A stretch of DNA of 64,000 nucleotides, taken from positions 1 to 64,000 of the forward strand of contig NZ_SNWW01000014.1 in NCBI RefSeq assembly GCF_004362015.1, written 5' to 3'. A model generated the notes under the pieces. That model saw nothing but the letters and a program-made list of their open reading frames with translations, did not search any database and was not told where the DNA came from. Source of the stretch: Flavobacterium chryseum (GTDB lineage Bacteria > Bacteroidota > Bacteroidia > Flavobacteriales > Flavobacteriaceae). Below, piece after piece: positions 44,312-53,221 of this stretch; the stretch's first letter is position 1, and the number at the start of each line of letters is the position of its first letter. A program made the translations under genes and the position numbers.

Positions 44312-47300
44312 TTATTTAGTAATTGACGAATTTGTTTTAGATTCTTCCAGTTTAATAGCGCTCAATTCTGTTTTCGCTTCTTCAACTACATCCGGATAAT
44401 CTGTAAAATTGTTTATTACGTTATCTAAAATATAAGTTGCCTGATAACTGTCTTTTAATCCGTAGAAGTTTTTGGCCATTAAAACTAAACTCTTAGCTCC
44501 GTAATATTTAAAGCCCGAATAATTTTTAGCCAGTTTTTGAACCGCAACATTCGATGCATCAAATTTGCCTTCTTTGGTTTTAAAATAAGCATCGTAATAC
44601 AAAGCTTCTGCTGCTAATTCTCCTTTAGATGTTGCCGATAATTTAGCGTAAGCTGCTTTTGCTTTATCTTCATCGCCTGTTTGCATTGCAGCACGTGCCA
44701 CTATAATTTGTGCATCTGCTTTTACATTGGCGTCGGCCTTAGGATTTTGCAGTACTTTATCAGCATAAATTACTGAGTTATTGTAATCTTTTTTATCATA
44801 GTAACATTTCATCAAATTTGCCTGGGCAAAGCTTTTATTTTGAGGAAAATCAGCTTCATTTTCTAAACGAACTAAAACCGGAACCGATTTATCGCAATCT
44901 TTTGCTTTTAAGAAAATTTGAGACAATCTTGTTAGTGCTTGTTCTGTGAACTCATTTCTAGGCTGATCGATTACATATTGATAATTTGTTACCGATTTGC
45001 TTTCTGAACCTTCTGCGTAAAGCAATTGCGCTAAATAAAAGTTAGTTTCAAGAGCGTGAATTCCTGATGGAAATTTGCTAATATAACCTGTAAAACCGGT
45101 AATGGCTACCTTACTATTATTTTGGCTATATTGTTTAAATGCGCCTTCGTAAGTATCATTATCTAAATCAGCATCGGTTACGGCAACAAAGTTTAAGGTA
45201 CGAACCCAAGTGGCATATTCGTCTACTTTTCCTGAATCTACATAAATTAATCTTGCTGTAGAAACTGCTTCTAAAGCTTCGGGAGTTTTTGGGAATTCTG
45301 CCGCTACTTTTTTGAATTTAACCAAAGCTTGTTCATCACGATCTGAGTTGTAATAAATTAAACCTTGTCTTAAAATTGATTTTGAAGTAAACGAACCGTT
45401 TTTATATTCTGAAATTAACTGATCGTATGTTTTAATCGCCTGATCGTTCCTTTTATCTGCAACATAAGTATTCGCTAATTCAAATAAAACATCATCACGA
45501 TATTCTGATTTTTTGTACATCTGAAGAAAATTATTCAGCTCATCAATTTTCTTATCGTTTTTACCCATAAAACCATAAGAAATCGCTTTTTGGAATTGAG
45601 CATAATCAGCATCAACGCCTTTTGCTTCTATGGCTTTTGCGTATGCTTCCATCGCAGGGCCATATTTAGAACTTACAAATCTGCAATCTCCTAAACGCAA
45701 ATACGAATCGTTTAAACGAACTTTATCATCTTTTACATTATCAATTTGTGCCTGAAATGAATTGGCTGCCTGATCGTATTCTTTTAGTTTAAAATAGGTA
45801 TATCCAATATTATAATTGATGTTTTTGTATTCATCCGTTGCTTTCGCTCCAGCTAAACCTGCAAATTGTTTGTAGCTTAATAATGCTGATTGAAAATCAT
45901 CTGTAACATACTCAGATTCTGCTTTCCAGAAAGTAGCACGAGCTGTGACTTCTGGATTTTTTTGTTCTTTGACAGCACCGTTAAACATTTTTAATGCTTC
46001 AGAATAATTCGATTCTGTGTACAATTCTAAACCTCTATAAAAAAGTACTTTTTGATACGCTAATTTATTTTCAGGAGTTCTGTTTTTTTCTAATAAAACC
46101 AAAGCTTCCTTATAATTTTTAGATGAAATATAAGAATCGACTAATAGTTTTTCAACTTCGGCTCTGCTTGAATTGTTCGGATATTTTTTCAGGAAATCAA
46201 GTAAAATTCCCGGAACGGTTTGATAAGCATTTCCTATTTCATAACTCAATTTAGCATAGTTTAAAGCTGCATCTTCCTGAATTTGTGCATTAAAATCCAT
46301 TTCCGATGCATTTTTAAATGCATTCAAAGCTTCTTGTTTTTTTCCTGTATTTAAATAACTTAAACCTAAATGGTAATATGCATTTTGTGCTACGAAATCT
46401 TTTCCTTCAATGATTTTATTAAATTGAGAAATAGCCTTTTCATATTCTTTTTGCTCATAATACGCATATCCTAACTGGTAGAAATCAGTATTGTTCCACT
46501 TTCCTTTTTTACCTGCATATTGCTCTAAAAACGGAATTGCTTTGCCATATTGTTTTAAATTGAAATAACTTTCTCCGATAATTTTATTCAGTTCTGATTT
46601 CTCAAGTGCATTTGATTTAGCCATTGCTACTTGTCCCAAATCAATTGCTTTCTGGAAATTCCCTAATTTAAAATTCATATCAGCCTGATAATACGAAAGC
46701 TTTTCTTTGTATTTTTCTTCGCCCGAAACTTCATCAAAATATTTAGTTGCCTCTTTATAATCATCACCTTCATAAGCCATAAATCCTAGATAATACTTGG
46801 CTTGAGAACCAAATTCAGGCGAGTTTACAACTTTATTGAAATAAGTGGTTGCTTCTTTTTTCTTCTTTGCATTGAAATAACTATATCCTTTTTGGAAATT
46901 GAATTTATCCAAATCAGATTTGCTCATATAGCTTTCGTCAACTCTATCGAACCATTGCAGTGCTTTTGGATAATTGCCTTGTTCGAAGAAAAAATGAGCG
47001 ACTTCTATATAAGCCTGATTTTGTTTGGTACTTGTGGGATAATCGCTTACGAATTTTTCCATCAACTCATCGGCATTTGCCTGATTGGTTCTGATGGCGC
47101 AGTTGGCGATATAATACGCACAATCTGACTTAACCTCTTCGGTCGTCGCGTTATTTTTTACATACTCAAAAATATGTTGTGCCGAAGCATATTGTTTATC
47201 ATTATATAAAGCAAGTGCTTTGTCAAAATCTTTTAAATCGTAAGTATATATAGCTGATTTTTGTGCCGAAACTATGGTCGAAATAAGGACAATTGGTAAT

Positions 47301-47326
47301 AAAAAGAACCAGGAAAGTTTACGCAT
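44312..47326 (-). CDS. Large tetratricopeptide-repeat protein
   Basis: Exported protein of 1004 residues with a signal peptide ending at IVSAQ. Essentially the whole mature chain is TPR or Sel1-like helix pairs: for example AYYEQKEYEKAISQFNKII, AYYHLGLSYLNTGKKQEALN and NINYNIGYTYFKLKEYDQAA, at 34-40 residue spacing. It is probably a periplasmic scaffold, possibly involved in outer-membrane protein or surface assembly with the plug-less barrel at 41419. No enzymatic motif is seen. Family members of about 1000 residues are common in Flavobacteriia, and this copy appears full length. Confidence 0.82.
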   Translation of the reverse strand: MRKLSWFFLLPIVLISTIVSAQKSAIYTYDLKDFDKALALYNDKQYASAQHIFEYVKNNATTEEVKSDCAYYIANCAIRTNQANADELMEKFVSDYPTSTKQNQAYIEVAHFFFEQGNYPKALQWFDRVDESYMSKSDLDKFNFQKGYSYFNAKKKKEATTYFNKVVNSPEFGSQAKYYLGFMAYEGDDYKEATKYFDEVSGEEKYKEKLSYYQADMNFKLGNFQKAIDLGQVAMAKSNALEKSELNKIIGESYFNLKQYGKAIPFLEQYAGKKGKWNNTDFYQLGYAYYEQKEYEKAISQFNKIIEGKDFVAQNAYYHLGLSYLNTGKKQEALNAFKNASEMDFNAQIQEDAALNYAKLSYEIGNAYQTVPGILLDFLKKYPNNSSRAEVEKLLVDSYISSKNYKEALVLLEKNRTPENKLAYQKVLFYRGLELYTESNYSEALKMFNGAVKEQKNPEVTARATFWKAESEYVTDDFQSALLSYKQFAGLAGAKATDEYKNINYNIGYTYFKLKEYDQAANSFQAQIDNVKDDKVRLNDSYLRLGDCRFVSSKYGPAMEAYAKAIEAKGVDADYAQFQKAISYGFMGKNDKKIDELNNFLQMYKKSEYRDDVLFELANTYVADKRNDQAIKTYDQLISEYKNGSFTSKSILRQGLIYYNSDRDEQALVKFKKVAAEFPKTPEALEAVSTARLIYVDSGKVDEYATWVRTLNFVAVTDADLDNDTYEGAFKQYSQNNSKVAITGFTGYISKFPSGIHALETNFYLAQLLYAEGSESKSVTNYQYVIDQPRNEFTEQALTRLSQIFLKAKDCDKSVPVLVRLENEADFPQNKSFAQANLMKCYYDKKDYNNSVIYADKVLQNPKADANVKADAQIIVARAAMQTGDEDKAKAAYAKLSATSKGELAAEALYYDAYFKTKEGKFDASNVAVQKLAKNYSGFKYYGAKSLVLMAKNFYGLKDSYQATYILDNVINNFTDYPDVVEEAKTELSAIKLEESKTNSSITK

Positions 47327-47671
47327 TTTAATTTTATTTAGTATTCAAATGTATCATTTTATACCGTTTATAACGAAACGTTTCTGGCATTTATTATGAA
47401 CAAATTATTTAATAGTTGTTATTTATCGGCATCTTGAGCTTCAAAATATTGGTTCTCAAACTTTCTCAAACAATTTATTATTCAAATTATAGTTTAACAA
47501 TACAAGTCATATGTTTTTTTAGTTGGGGAATATTTACTCAGCTCAGCTAAAATCACTTAAGACGTTTAAAATTTCATTTCTGCGTTTTATAAATTTTCTT
47601 TAGAAATGATTCAATTTTATTTTGAATCCAACCGTTATCTTATTACTTTTACCATTAAAATCACTTTTATT
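47327..47671. other. 345-bp intergenic region between the TPR gene and ftsE
   Basis: AT-rich divergent intergenic region. The ftsE-proximal end holds a good promoter (47621-47651). I see no gene; an in-frame ATG at 47606 would extend ftsE by 22 hydrophobic residues that overlap this promoter and is rejected as the start. Confidence 0.55.
47621..47651 (+). promoter_or_regulatory. Predicted ftsE promoter
   Basis: TTTG (47621-47624), 19-nt spacer, TACTTTTA (47644-47651; last base off consensus). Transcription would begin about 15 nt before the ATG at 47672, which supports that start. Confidence 0.55.
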
Positions 47672-48355
47672 ATGTCACAAACCGTACTATCTCTTAAGGA
47701 AGTCACTATATATCAAGAAGGAAGAAAAATTTTATCTCATATCAATTTAGATGTTCAACACGGCGAATTCATTTATATAATTGGAAAAACAGGTTCCGGA
47801 AAAAGTAGTTTCATGAAAACTTTATATGGAGACTTGCCTTTAACAGAAGGTGAAGGTCATATTGTAGAATTTGATTTGGCTAATTTAAAAGAAAATGATA
47901 TTCCGTACTTGAGACGTAAAATTGGAATCGTATTTCAGGATTTCAAATTGCTTCCGGACCGTTCTGTAAAAGACAACATGCTTTTTGTTCTAAAAGCAAC
48001 AGGATGGGTTGATAAAGAAGGAATGGAACGTAAAATTGATGAAGTTCTTGATAAAGTTGGTATGAAAGATTACATCAATAAAATGCCGCACCAACTTTCG
48101 GGCGGAGAACAACAACGTGTTGCAATTGCAAGAGCTTTATTAAACGATCCTGAATTTATTCTTGCCGATGAACCAACAGGAAACCTTGATCCTCAAACAA
48201 GTTCTGAAGTTCTTGAAGTATTGAAAAAAATCAATGCAAATGGTAAAACGGTTATAATGGCAACGCACGATTATGCTTTGTTAATGAAATTTCCATCTAA
48301 AACATTGAAATGCGAGGATGAAAGAATATTTGAAGTGGTGCAACGCAGCGTGTAA
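47672..48355 (+). CDS. ftsE: Cell division ATP-binding protein FtsE
   Basis: ABC ATPase that with FtsX activates septal peptidoglycan hydrolysis; 227 residues. Walker A GKTGSGKSS at 38-46, Q-loop IGIVFQDFKLLPDRSVKDNM (the RSVxxN wording is typical of FtsE), signature LSGGEQQRVAIARALL, Walker B FILADEPTGNLD and the H-loop ATHDY. ftsX is not adjacent. The stop codon overlaps the start of a glycosyltransferase gene by 1 nt (TAATG), so the two are translationally coupled. Confidence 0.92.
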   Translation: MSQTVLSLKEVTIYQEGRKILSHINLDVQHGEFIYIIGKTGSGKSSFMKTLYGDLPLTEGEGHIVEFDLANLKENDIPYLRRKIGIVFQDFKLLPDRSVKDNMLFVLKATGWVDKEGMERKIDEVLDKVGMKDYINKMPHQLSGGEQQRVAIARALLNDPEFILADEPTGNLDPQTSSEVLEVLKKINANGKTVIMATHDYALLMKFPSKTLKCEDERIFEVVQRSV

Positions 48356-49233
48356 TGCTTTCTATTTTAATTCCTGTTTATAACTATAATGTTTTTCCGC
48401 TTGTCGAAACATTGTATAATCAGGCTTTGGAATGTAATATTGCTTTTGAAATTATTTGTTTAGATGATGGTTCTGAAGCTTTTTTATCGGAAAATCAAAA
48501 AATCAATCTACTCAAAGATAGTTCTTATTCTGTTTTAGATAAAAACATAGGCCGAAGTGCTATTCGGAATTTGTTAGCTCAAAAAGCAACTTATGACAAC
48601 TTGCTTTTTCTGGATGCTGATACAATTCCGGTTCATGATAATTTTCTTTCTAACTATGTTTCAGAAATAAATAATAATGAAAAAGTAGTTTATGGAGGCA
48701 TTTTGTATGAAGCTTCAAAACCTCTAAAAGAACAACTTTTACGCTGGGTTTATGGCACACAACGTGAAGCGTTATCTACTTTAGAGCGAAATAAAAATCC
48801 TTATCTTTCATTTTTAACCTTAAATTTTCTGATTAAAAAGAGTGTTTTTTCTCAAGTAAATTTTAATGAAAACATTCCAAATTTAAGACATGAAGATACT
48901 TTGTTTTCCTATGAATTAATGCAATATAAAATTGAAATTATTCATATTGAAAATCCCGTTTATCATTTAGGAATTGAGGATAGCAAAACATTCTTAAGAA
49001 AATCTGAGGAAGCGGTTGTGGGATTAAAAAACCTTGTAGATTCTAATTTAATTTCTTCTGATTATGTAAGACTGTCCCATTATTTTTTAATCTTGAAAAA
49101 ATATGGCTTACAATCGATAATTGCTTTTGGGTTTAAAACATTTAGATTGTTTTTTTTGAAACAATTGCTAGGTAAAAAACCATCGCTTTTGTTGTTTGAT
49201 ATTTATCGATTGGGATATTATTGTACTTTATAA
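48355..49233 (+). CDS. Family 2 glycosyltransferase
   Basis: GT-A fold glycosyltransferase of 292 residues, likely cytoplasmic face of the inner membrane. It opens with LSILIPVYNYNVFPLVETLY and has CLDDGS and a metal-binding DAD triad (LLFLDADTIPVHDNF), then an acceptor-side HEDTLFSYELM motif in which ED is the presumed catalytic base. The C-terminal 40 residues are hydrophobic and basic and probably peripheral to the membrane. It overlaps ftsE by one nucleotide and is the first gene of the polysaccharide region, ending 6 bp past the stop of the opposing GT4 gene. Sugar specificity is unknown. Confidence 0.85.
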   Translation: MLSILIPVYNYNVFPLVETLYNQALECNIAFEIICLDDGSEAFLSENQKINLLKDSSYSVLDKNIGRSAIRNLLAQKATYDNLLFLDADTIPVHDNFLSNYVSEINNNEKVVYGGILYEASKPLKEQLLRWVYGTQREALSTLERNKNPYLSFLTLNFLIKKSVFSQVNFNENIPNLRHEDTLFSYELMQYKIEIIHIENPVYHLGIEDSKTFLRKSEEAVVGLKNLVDSNLISSDYVRLSHYFLILKKYGLQSIIAFGFKTFRLFFLKQLLGKKPSLLLFDIYRLGYYCTL

Positions 49234-50325
49234 ATTAACTCCTTTAATTGAATCAAATAAAGTTCTCCATTGGTTCATTATAGTTTTTAAATCATATTTT
49301 TCTATACTTTTTATTGCTTCTTTACTGATCTTTATCCGTAAATTTTCATCTTCTATCAAGAGGCTTAATTTTTCAACAAAAGCGTCTTTATTCCCATCTT
49401 CAATAAGAAATCCATTTTTATTGTTTTGTATGATTGCTTTTGGACCGACAGGACAATCATATGCGACACAGGGTAAACCGCAAGCCATAGCTTCAATTAA
49501 AACCATTGGCAATGCCTCGTTTCTGGAAGTCATTACCAATATTGATGCTTCTGTATATTTTTCTTGTATCTTTTTAACCGGATCAGCAAAAACTACATTT
49601 TTTTCAATCTTTAATTTTTTTGCTAAGTTTAATAATCCTAAATCTTCGTTTTCTTTTCCATAAATCTCTAATAACCAATCAGGATGTTTTTCTGCAACTA
49701 ATTTCCATATTTGCAATAATCTGTCAATTCCTTTTTCATGTGAATGTCTCGCGACAGCAATAACTTTTTTTGATTTCAAATCTGAAAAAGATTTCGTTTC
49801 AATCCATAATGGATTAGGAATTATGGTGCTGTTTTTAACAGACCATTCGTTCAAGCTTTCTTTTGATAATGCGATAAAAGATAAAAATTGAGAAGCACAA
49901 TAATTTCGATATATATATTTGAATTTATTGGTAAATCCAAAAAAATGAGATTCCCTGTATTCATTGAATCTGGAACCGTGTGCTTCAAAAATTATGGGCA
50001 CTTTTGTATTTATAAGTAATGGAATTGAAAATGATTTTAGTGCAAAATCACAAACGATAATACAGTCTGGCTGTATTTTTTTTATATATTTCTGCAGCTC
50101 TTTTTTATATCGAAGTAAATTAAAAGCTTTATTGCTTTTAAGTGAAATATCATAGAATTTAATTTGCTTATTAAATTCAAAAAAAAGATTTTCATTTCCT
50201 TCATTTTGAGTAATAATGCAAACTTCATAATTAAATTTTTCAATTAAATAATTGGTTTTTACTGCAAGCACTCTTTGTACTCCTCCTTCTTCATTTGCCC
50301 TTTGCGTGATATAAAGTAATTTCAT
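49228..50325 (-). CDS. Family 4 glycosyltransferase
   Basis: GT-B fold retaining glycosyltransferase of 365 residues. The C-terminal Rossmann domain shows VIAVARHSHEKGIDRLLQIW, WLLEIYGKENED and the E-x7-E nucleotide-sugar signature NEALPMVLIEAMACGLP, followed by VAYDCPVGP. The N-terminal half starts LLYITQRANEEGGVQRVL. It assembles one linkage of the surface glycan. Its start codon overlaps the fdtA stop by 1 nt, so the two are coupled. The 3' end overlaps the convergent GT2 gene by 6 bp. Confidence 0.9.
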   Translation of the reverse strand: MKLLYITQRANEEGGVQRVLAVKTNYLIEKFNYEVCIITQNEGNENLFFEFNKQIKFYDISLKSNKAFNLLRYKKELQKYIKKIQPDCIIVCDFALKSFSIPLLINTKVPIIFEAHGSRFNEYRESHFFGFTNKFKYIYRNYCASQFLSFIALSKESLNEWSVKNSTIIPNPLWIETKSFSDLKSKKVIAVARHSHEKGIDRLLQIWKLVAEKHPDWLLEIYGKENEDLGLLNLAKKLKIEKNVVFADPVKKIQEKYTEASILVMTSRNEALPMVLIEAMACGLPCVAYDCPVGPKAIIQNNKNGFLIEDGNKDAFVEKLSLLIEDENLRIKISKEAIKSIEKYDLKTIMNQWRTLFDSIKGVNL

Positions 50326-50714
50326 TATTTTGATTTCAAAAATTCACTGTAGTCTCGTAAATACTCATCTTCATCAAAAACTTCAGATGCTAAAACAAGA
50401 CAAACTGCTCCAGATGAAAAATTTTCGAGCTCGCGCCAGATATTATTTTCAATCAGCAAACCTTTATCTGGTTTATTTAAAGTGATTGTTTTTTCGGTTT
50501 TACCATCTTTTAAAACGACGTCAAAACTTCCGGAAATTGCGATTAAAATTTGTTGCAGTTTTTTATGGGAATGCCCACCTCTTTTTGAAGAACTTGGGAT
50601 ATCGTATAAATAATAGACTCTTTTTATTTCAAAAGGAATAGTATCATTTTCAATTACTGCAATGTTGCCTAAAATATTTTCAATTTTTGGAAAATCGATT
50701 AAAACTATATTCAT
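50325..50714 (-). CDS. fdtA: dTDP-4-oxo-6-deoxyglucose 3,4-ketoisomerase, FdtA/WxcM-like
   Basis: Cupin enzyme of 129 residues that moves the keto group of dTDP-4-oxo-6-deoxy-D-glucose from C4 to C3, ahead of transamination. The hallmark is SSKRGGHSHKKLQQILIAIS with H48 and H50 matching the catalytic His pair of FdtA, then GSFDVVLKDG, and IWRELENFSSGAVCLVLASE. FdtA (4-epimer product) and QdtA (gluco product) cannot be separated by eye. The matching aminotransferase, fdtB, is 5 kb away on the same strand. rmlA and rmlB, needed for the substrate, are not in the window. Confidence 0.82.
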   Translation of the reverse strand: MNIVLIDFPKIENILGNIAVIENDTIPFEIKRVYYLYDIPSSSKRGGHSHKKLQQILIAISGSFDVVLKDGKTEKTITLNKPDKGLLIENNIWRELENFSSGAVCLVLASEVFDEDEYLRDYSEFLKSK

Positions 50715-50804
50715 AATGTTATTTCAATTTTATAATTTTTGTTAGGCACTAATACTTATCGATTTCTTATTTTCGTATCAAATATATAACTCTTTAAAAA
50801 CAAT

Positions 50805-51707
50805 ATGCAAAATAAATTAGTCACAGTTATTTGCTTGTGTTATAATCACGAAAAATTTGTTACAGAGAGTTTGCTTTCAGTTATCAATCAGGATTATGCG
50901 TTTATTGAATTAATAATTGTAGATGATTACAGTACTGATAATTCTAAAAACATAATAAAAGAATGGCTCTTAAATTATCCTGAAGCTCAATTTATTGCCA
51001 ATGAAACCAATTTAGGAAATACTAAATCATTCAATAAAGCGCTTAAATTAGCCAATGGAGATTACATCATTGATTTGGCTGCTGATGACGTTTTAGTTTC
51101 AAATTGCATTTCGTTACAAATAGAAGCCTTTAACGAAAGTATCTTTAAAAACCTCGGAATTGTTTACGGAAATGCTGAATTAATTACTGAAAATGGTGAA
51201 TTTGATTCTTATTATTTTCCTGTAGATCATAACCGAAAAATTATCCAAAAAAGACAAACAGGTAATATCTATTTAAGTGTTCTTTCTGGCGGAGATAGTA
51301 TTTGTTCCGTTTCTTCAATGGCTAAAAAATCAGTTTATGATTTCTTAAACGGTTATGATGAAACACTTGCTTATGAGGATTTAGATTTTTGGATACGCTC
51401 ATCTCGTTTATATGAATTTGATTTTATAGATGAAGTTTTAATTAAAAAAAGAATTTCGGCTAATTCCTTAACTACCAACTTTTATATTAATCATACTTCC
51501 CGATTTAAAAAAATAAATTTATCTACTTATTTAGTCCTGAAAAAAGGTATTAAATTAAATCGCACAAAAGAGGAAGATTTTACTGTTCAAAAAAGAGTAC
51601 ATCATGAAATAATTCACACTTTTAAAATTAAAGATTATAGTTTATTTTTGAAAAATGTAGGTTTGCGATTTTGGTTATTTTGCAGAACAAATTTTAAAAA
51701 ATATTGA
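50805..51707 (+). CDS. Family 2 glycosyltransferase
   Basis: GT-A glycosyltransferase of 300 residues. It begins LVTVICLCYNHEKFVTESLL and has IIVDDYSTDNS, and ADGD-like donor site LAADDVLVSNC; YEDLDFWIRSSR holds the likely catalytic acidic residues. It is the only + strand gene inside a block of minus-strand polysaccharide genes, divergent from fdtA (90 bp between starts), and convergent with the flippase gene. It may have been added to the locus separately. Sugar specificity is unknown. Confidence 0.86.
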   Translation: MQNKLVTVICLCYNHEKFVTESLLSVINQDYAFIELIIVDDYSTDNSKNIIKEWLLNYPEAQFIANETNLGNTKSFNKALKLANGDYIIDLAADDVLVSNCISLQIEAFNESIFKNLGIVYGNAELITENGEFDSYYFPVDHNRKIIQKRQTGNIYLSVLSGGDSICSVSSMAKKSVYDFLNGYDETLAYEDLDFWIRSSRLYEFDFIDEVLIKKRISANSLTTNFYINHTSRFKKINLSTYLVLKKGIKLNRTKEEDFTVQKRVHHEIIHTFKIKDYSLFLKNVGLRFWLFCRTNFKKY

Positions 51708-51750
51708 AATCTGTAAATTTGTACATATCATTTCAGAACTCCTATTTTCT

Positions 51751-53208
51751 CTATTTAGAGTGCTGTCTTTTCCTCAAATTCAAAAATAATTTCCATACTT
51801 CCGTTAGCTCGTTCAATTTTAATAACCAGCAGATAAACAAATAAGTTATTATTCCAACTATAGTTCCTAAAAGTAACTGAAGTATCAGATTACTTATAAA
51901 ATAAGACACTATAAATACTACAATTGTCATTCCTATTGCAGCAAGCAAAAAAGGCAGCATATCTTTCAATTGTTTAATAAAACCATAACCATAAAACTTT
52001 CCTGGCAGATAAGCATTTACAGCAAAAAATACAGCTGATGTAACAACATGCCCAATTACAATAGCTTTTACTCCCAGAGGAATTGTGATAATCATAGCCA
52101 GTATTGTTAAGGGCAGTTTAGATAAATCTACTTTTAGAAATAAGTCTGAACGTCCGACTGCATTTAATAGACTCATATTAAGTGCACTCATTGGAAGAAA
52201 AACACGCGAAAAAACAATCCATTGTAAAAGTGGAATAAGTGAATTCCATTTTTCTGTAAGTAATAGAATTACAATTGGCTTTGCCAGTAAAGCAATGAGA
52301 GTCATTAATGGAATTATCAAAAAAGCCGACATGCGAATTATTCTGCTATAAATAGAAACTAATTTCTCTTTATCGTGTTGTACTTTGGTAAGAATAGGGA
52401 AAGTCGCTTGTTGCAAAATACTTACAACTGTGCCTGCAGATATGTCTGCAAAACTTTTAGCTCTAACGTAATATCCCAGTGTAGCAGTTGTATAAAATTT
52501 TCCTAGGCAAATATTATACACATTGTTTAATAATTGAGCGTACAAACCGGCTGCCAGCAGTTTTGAGCCATAACCAAATAATGATTTAAATGATTTTTTA
52601 GAAAAAGATATAGAAGGAAACCAATTACTTAAAAACCATAAAGTCACTGAAGAACTGAACGAACCAATAAGCATTTGAATAACCAACGACCAAACACCAT
52701 ATCCGTTTAGAGCAGCAAATATTCCACATAATCCGCCTGCAATCATTCCAATTACATTACTTTTTGCGATCGATTTGAAATCAATCAAGATTGTTAGTTT
52801 CGTTCGTTGAACAATTGCAAAAGCATTTAAAAATAGAATTAGTCCCAATATTCGTGTCAAGTCAGTTAATCGGGGTTGTCCAAAAAAAGAAGAAATAAAA
52901 GGCGCTGAAAAAAATAATGCAAAATAAAAAAAACTACTTACTGCTAAATTGAACACGAATAGAGTTGAAAAATCAATATCTGACCTATTTTGACGCTGAA
53001 TTAAACCCACTCCTAAACCACTTTCAATAAAAGTTTGTGAAATGGCTATAAAAATGGTTAACATTCCTATTAAACCAAAATCTTCCGGCAGCAAAATTCG
53101 TGCAAGTACTATACCCACAAAGAATTGTCCTGACTGAACTGCAAATTTATCTACAGCAGACCAAATAATTCCTTTTGTTGCGGTTGATTTTAGAGAGCTA
53201 TCGTGCAT
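51751..53208 (-). CDS. Polysaccharide flippase, WzxC/MOP family
   Basis: Inner-membrane protein of 485 residues with about 14 helices, MOP superfamily. The start SLKSTATKGIIWSAVDKFAV and the following LARILLPEDFGLIGML are typical of the WzxC/TuaB group, which flips lipid-linked oligosaccharide repeat units from cytoplasm to periplasm. It is part of a tight minus-strand run with gaps of 13, 40, 15 and 15 bp up to 58091. It presumably exports the unit built by the neighbouring enzymes. Confidence 0.9.
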   Translation of the reverse strand: MHDSSLKSTATKGIIWSAVDKFAVQSGQFFVGIVLARILLPEDFGLIGMLTIFIAISQTFIESGLGVGLIQRQNRSDIDFSTLFVFNLAVSSFFYFALFFSAPFISSFFGQPRLTDLTRILGLILFLNAFAIVQRTKLTILIDFKSIAKSNVIGMIAGGLCGIFAALNGYGVWSLVIQMLIGSFSSSVTLWFLSNWFPSISFSKKSFKSLFGYGSKLLAAGLYAQLLNNVYNICLGKFYTTATLGYYVRAKSFADISAGTVVSILQQATFPILTKVQHDKEKLVSIYSRIIRMSAFLIIPLMTLIALLAKPIVILLLTEKWNSLIPLLQWIVFSRVFLPMSALNMSLLNAVGRSDLFLKVDLSKLPLTILAMIITIPLGVKAIVIGHVVTSAVFFAVNAYLPGKFYGYGFIKQLKDMLPFLLAAIGMTIVVFIVSYFISNLILQLLLGTIVGIITYLFICWLLKLNELTEVWKLFLNLRKRQHSK

Positions 53209-53221
53209 TCAATTTATTGCT

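Noticed and set aside
47606..47671. 22-residue N-terminal extension of FtsE
   Set aside because: It covers a good promoter and has no counterpart in FtsE proteins, which begin just before the first beta strand.
49196..49663. 155-residue plus-strand frame overlapping the GT4 gene
   Set aside because: It is antisense to the conserved C-terminal domain of the glycosyltransferase and shows no coding features.
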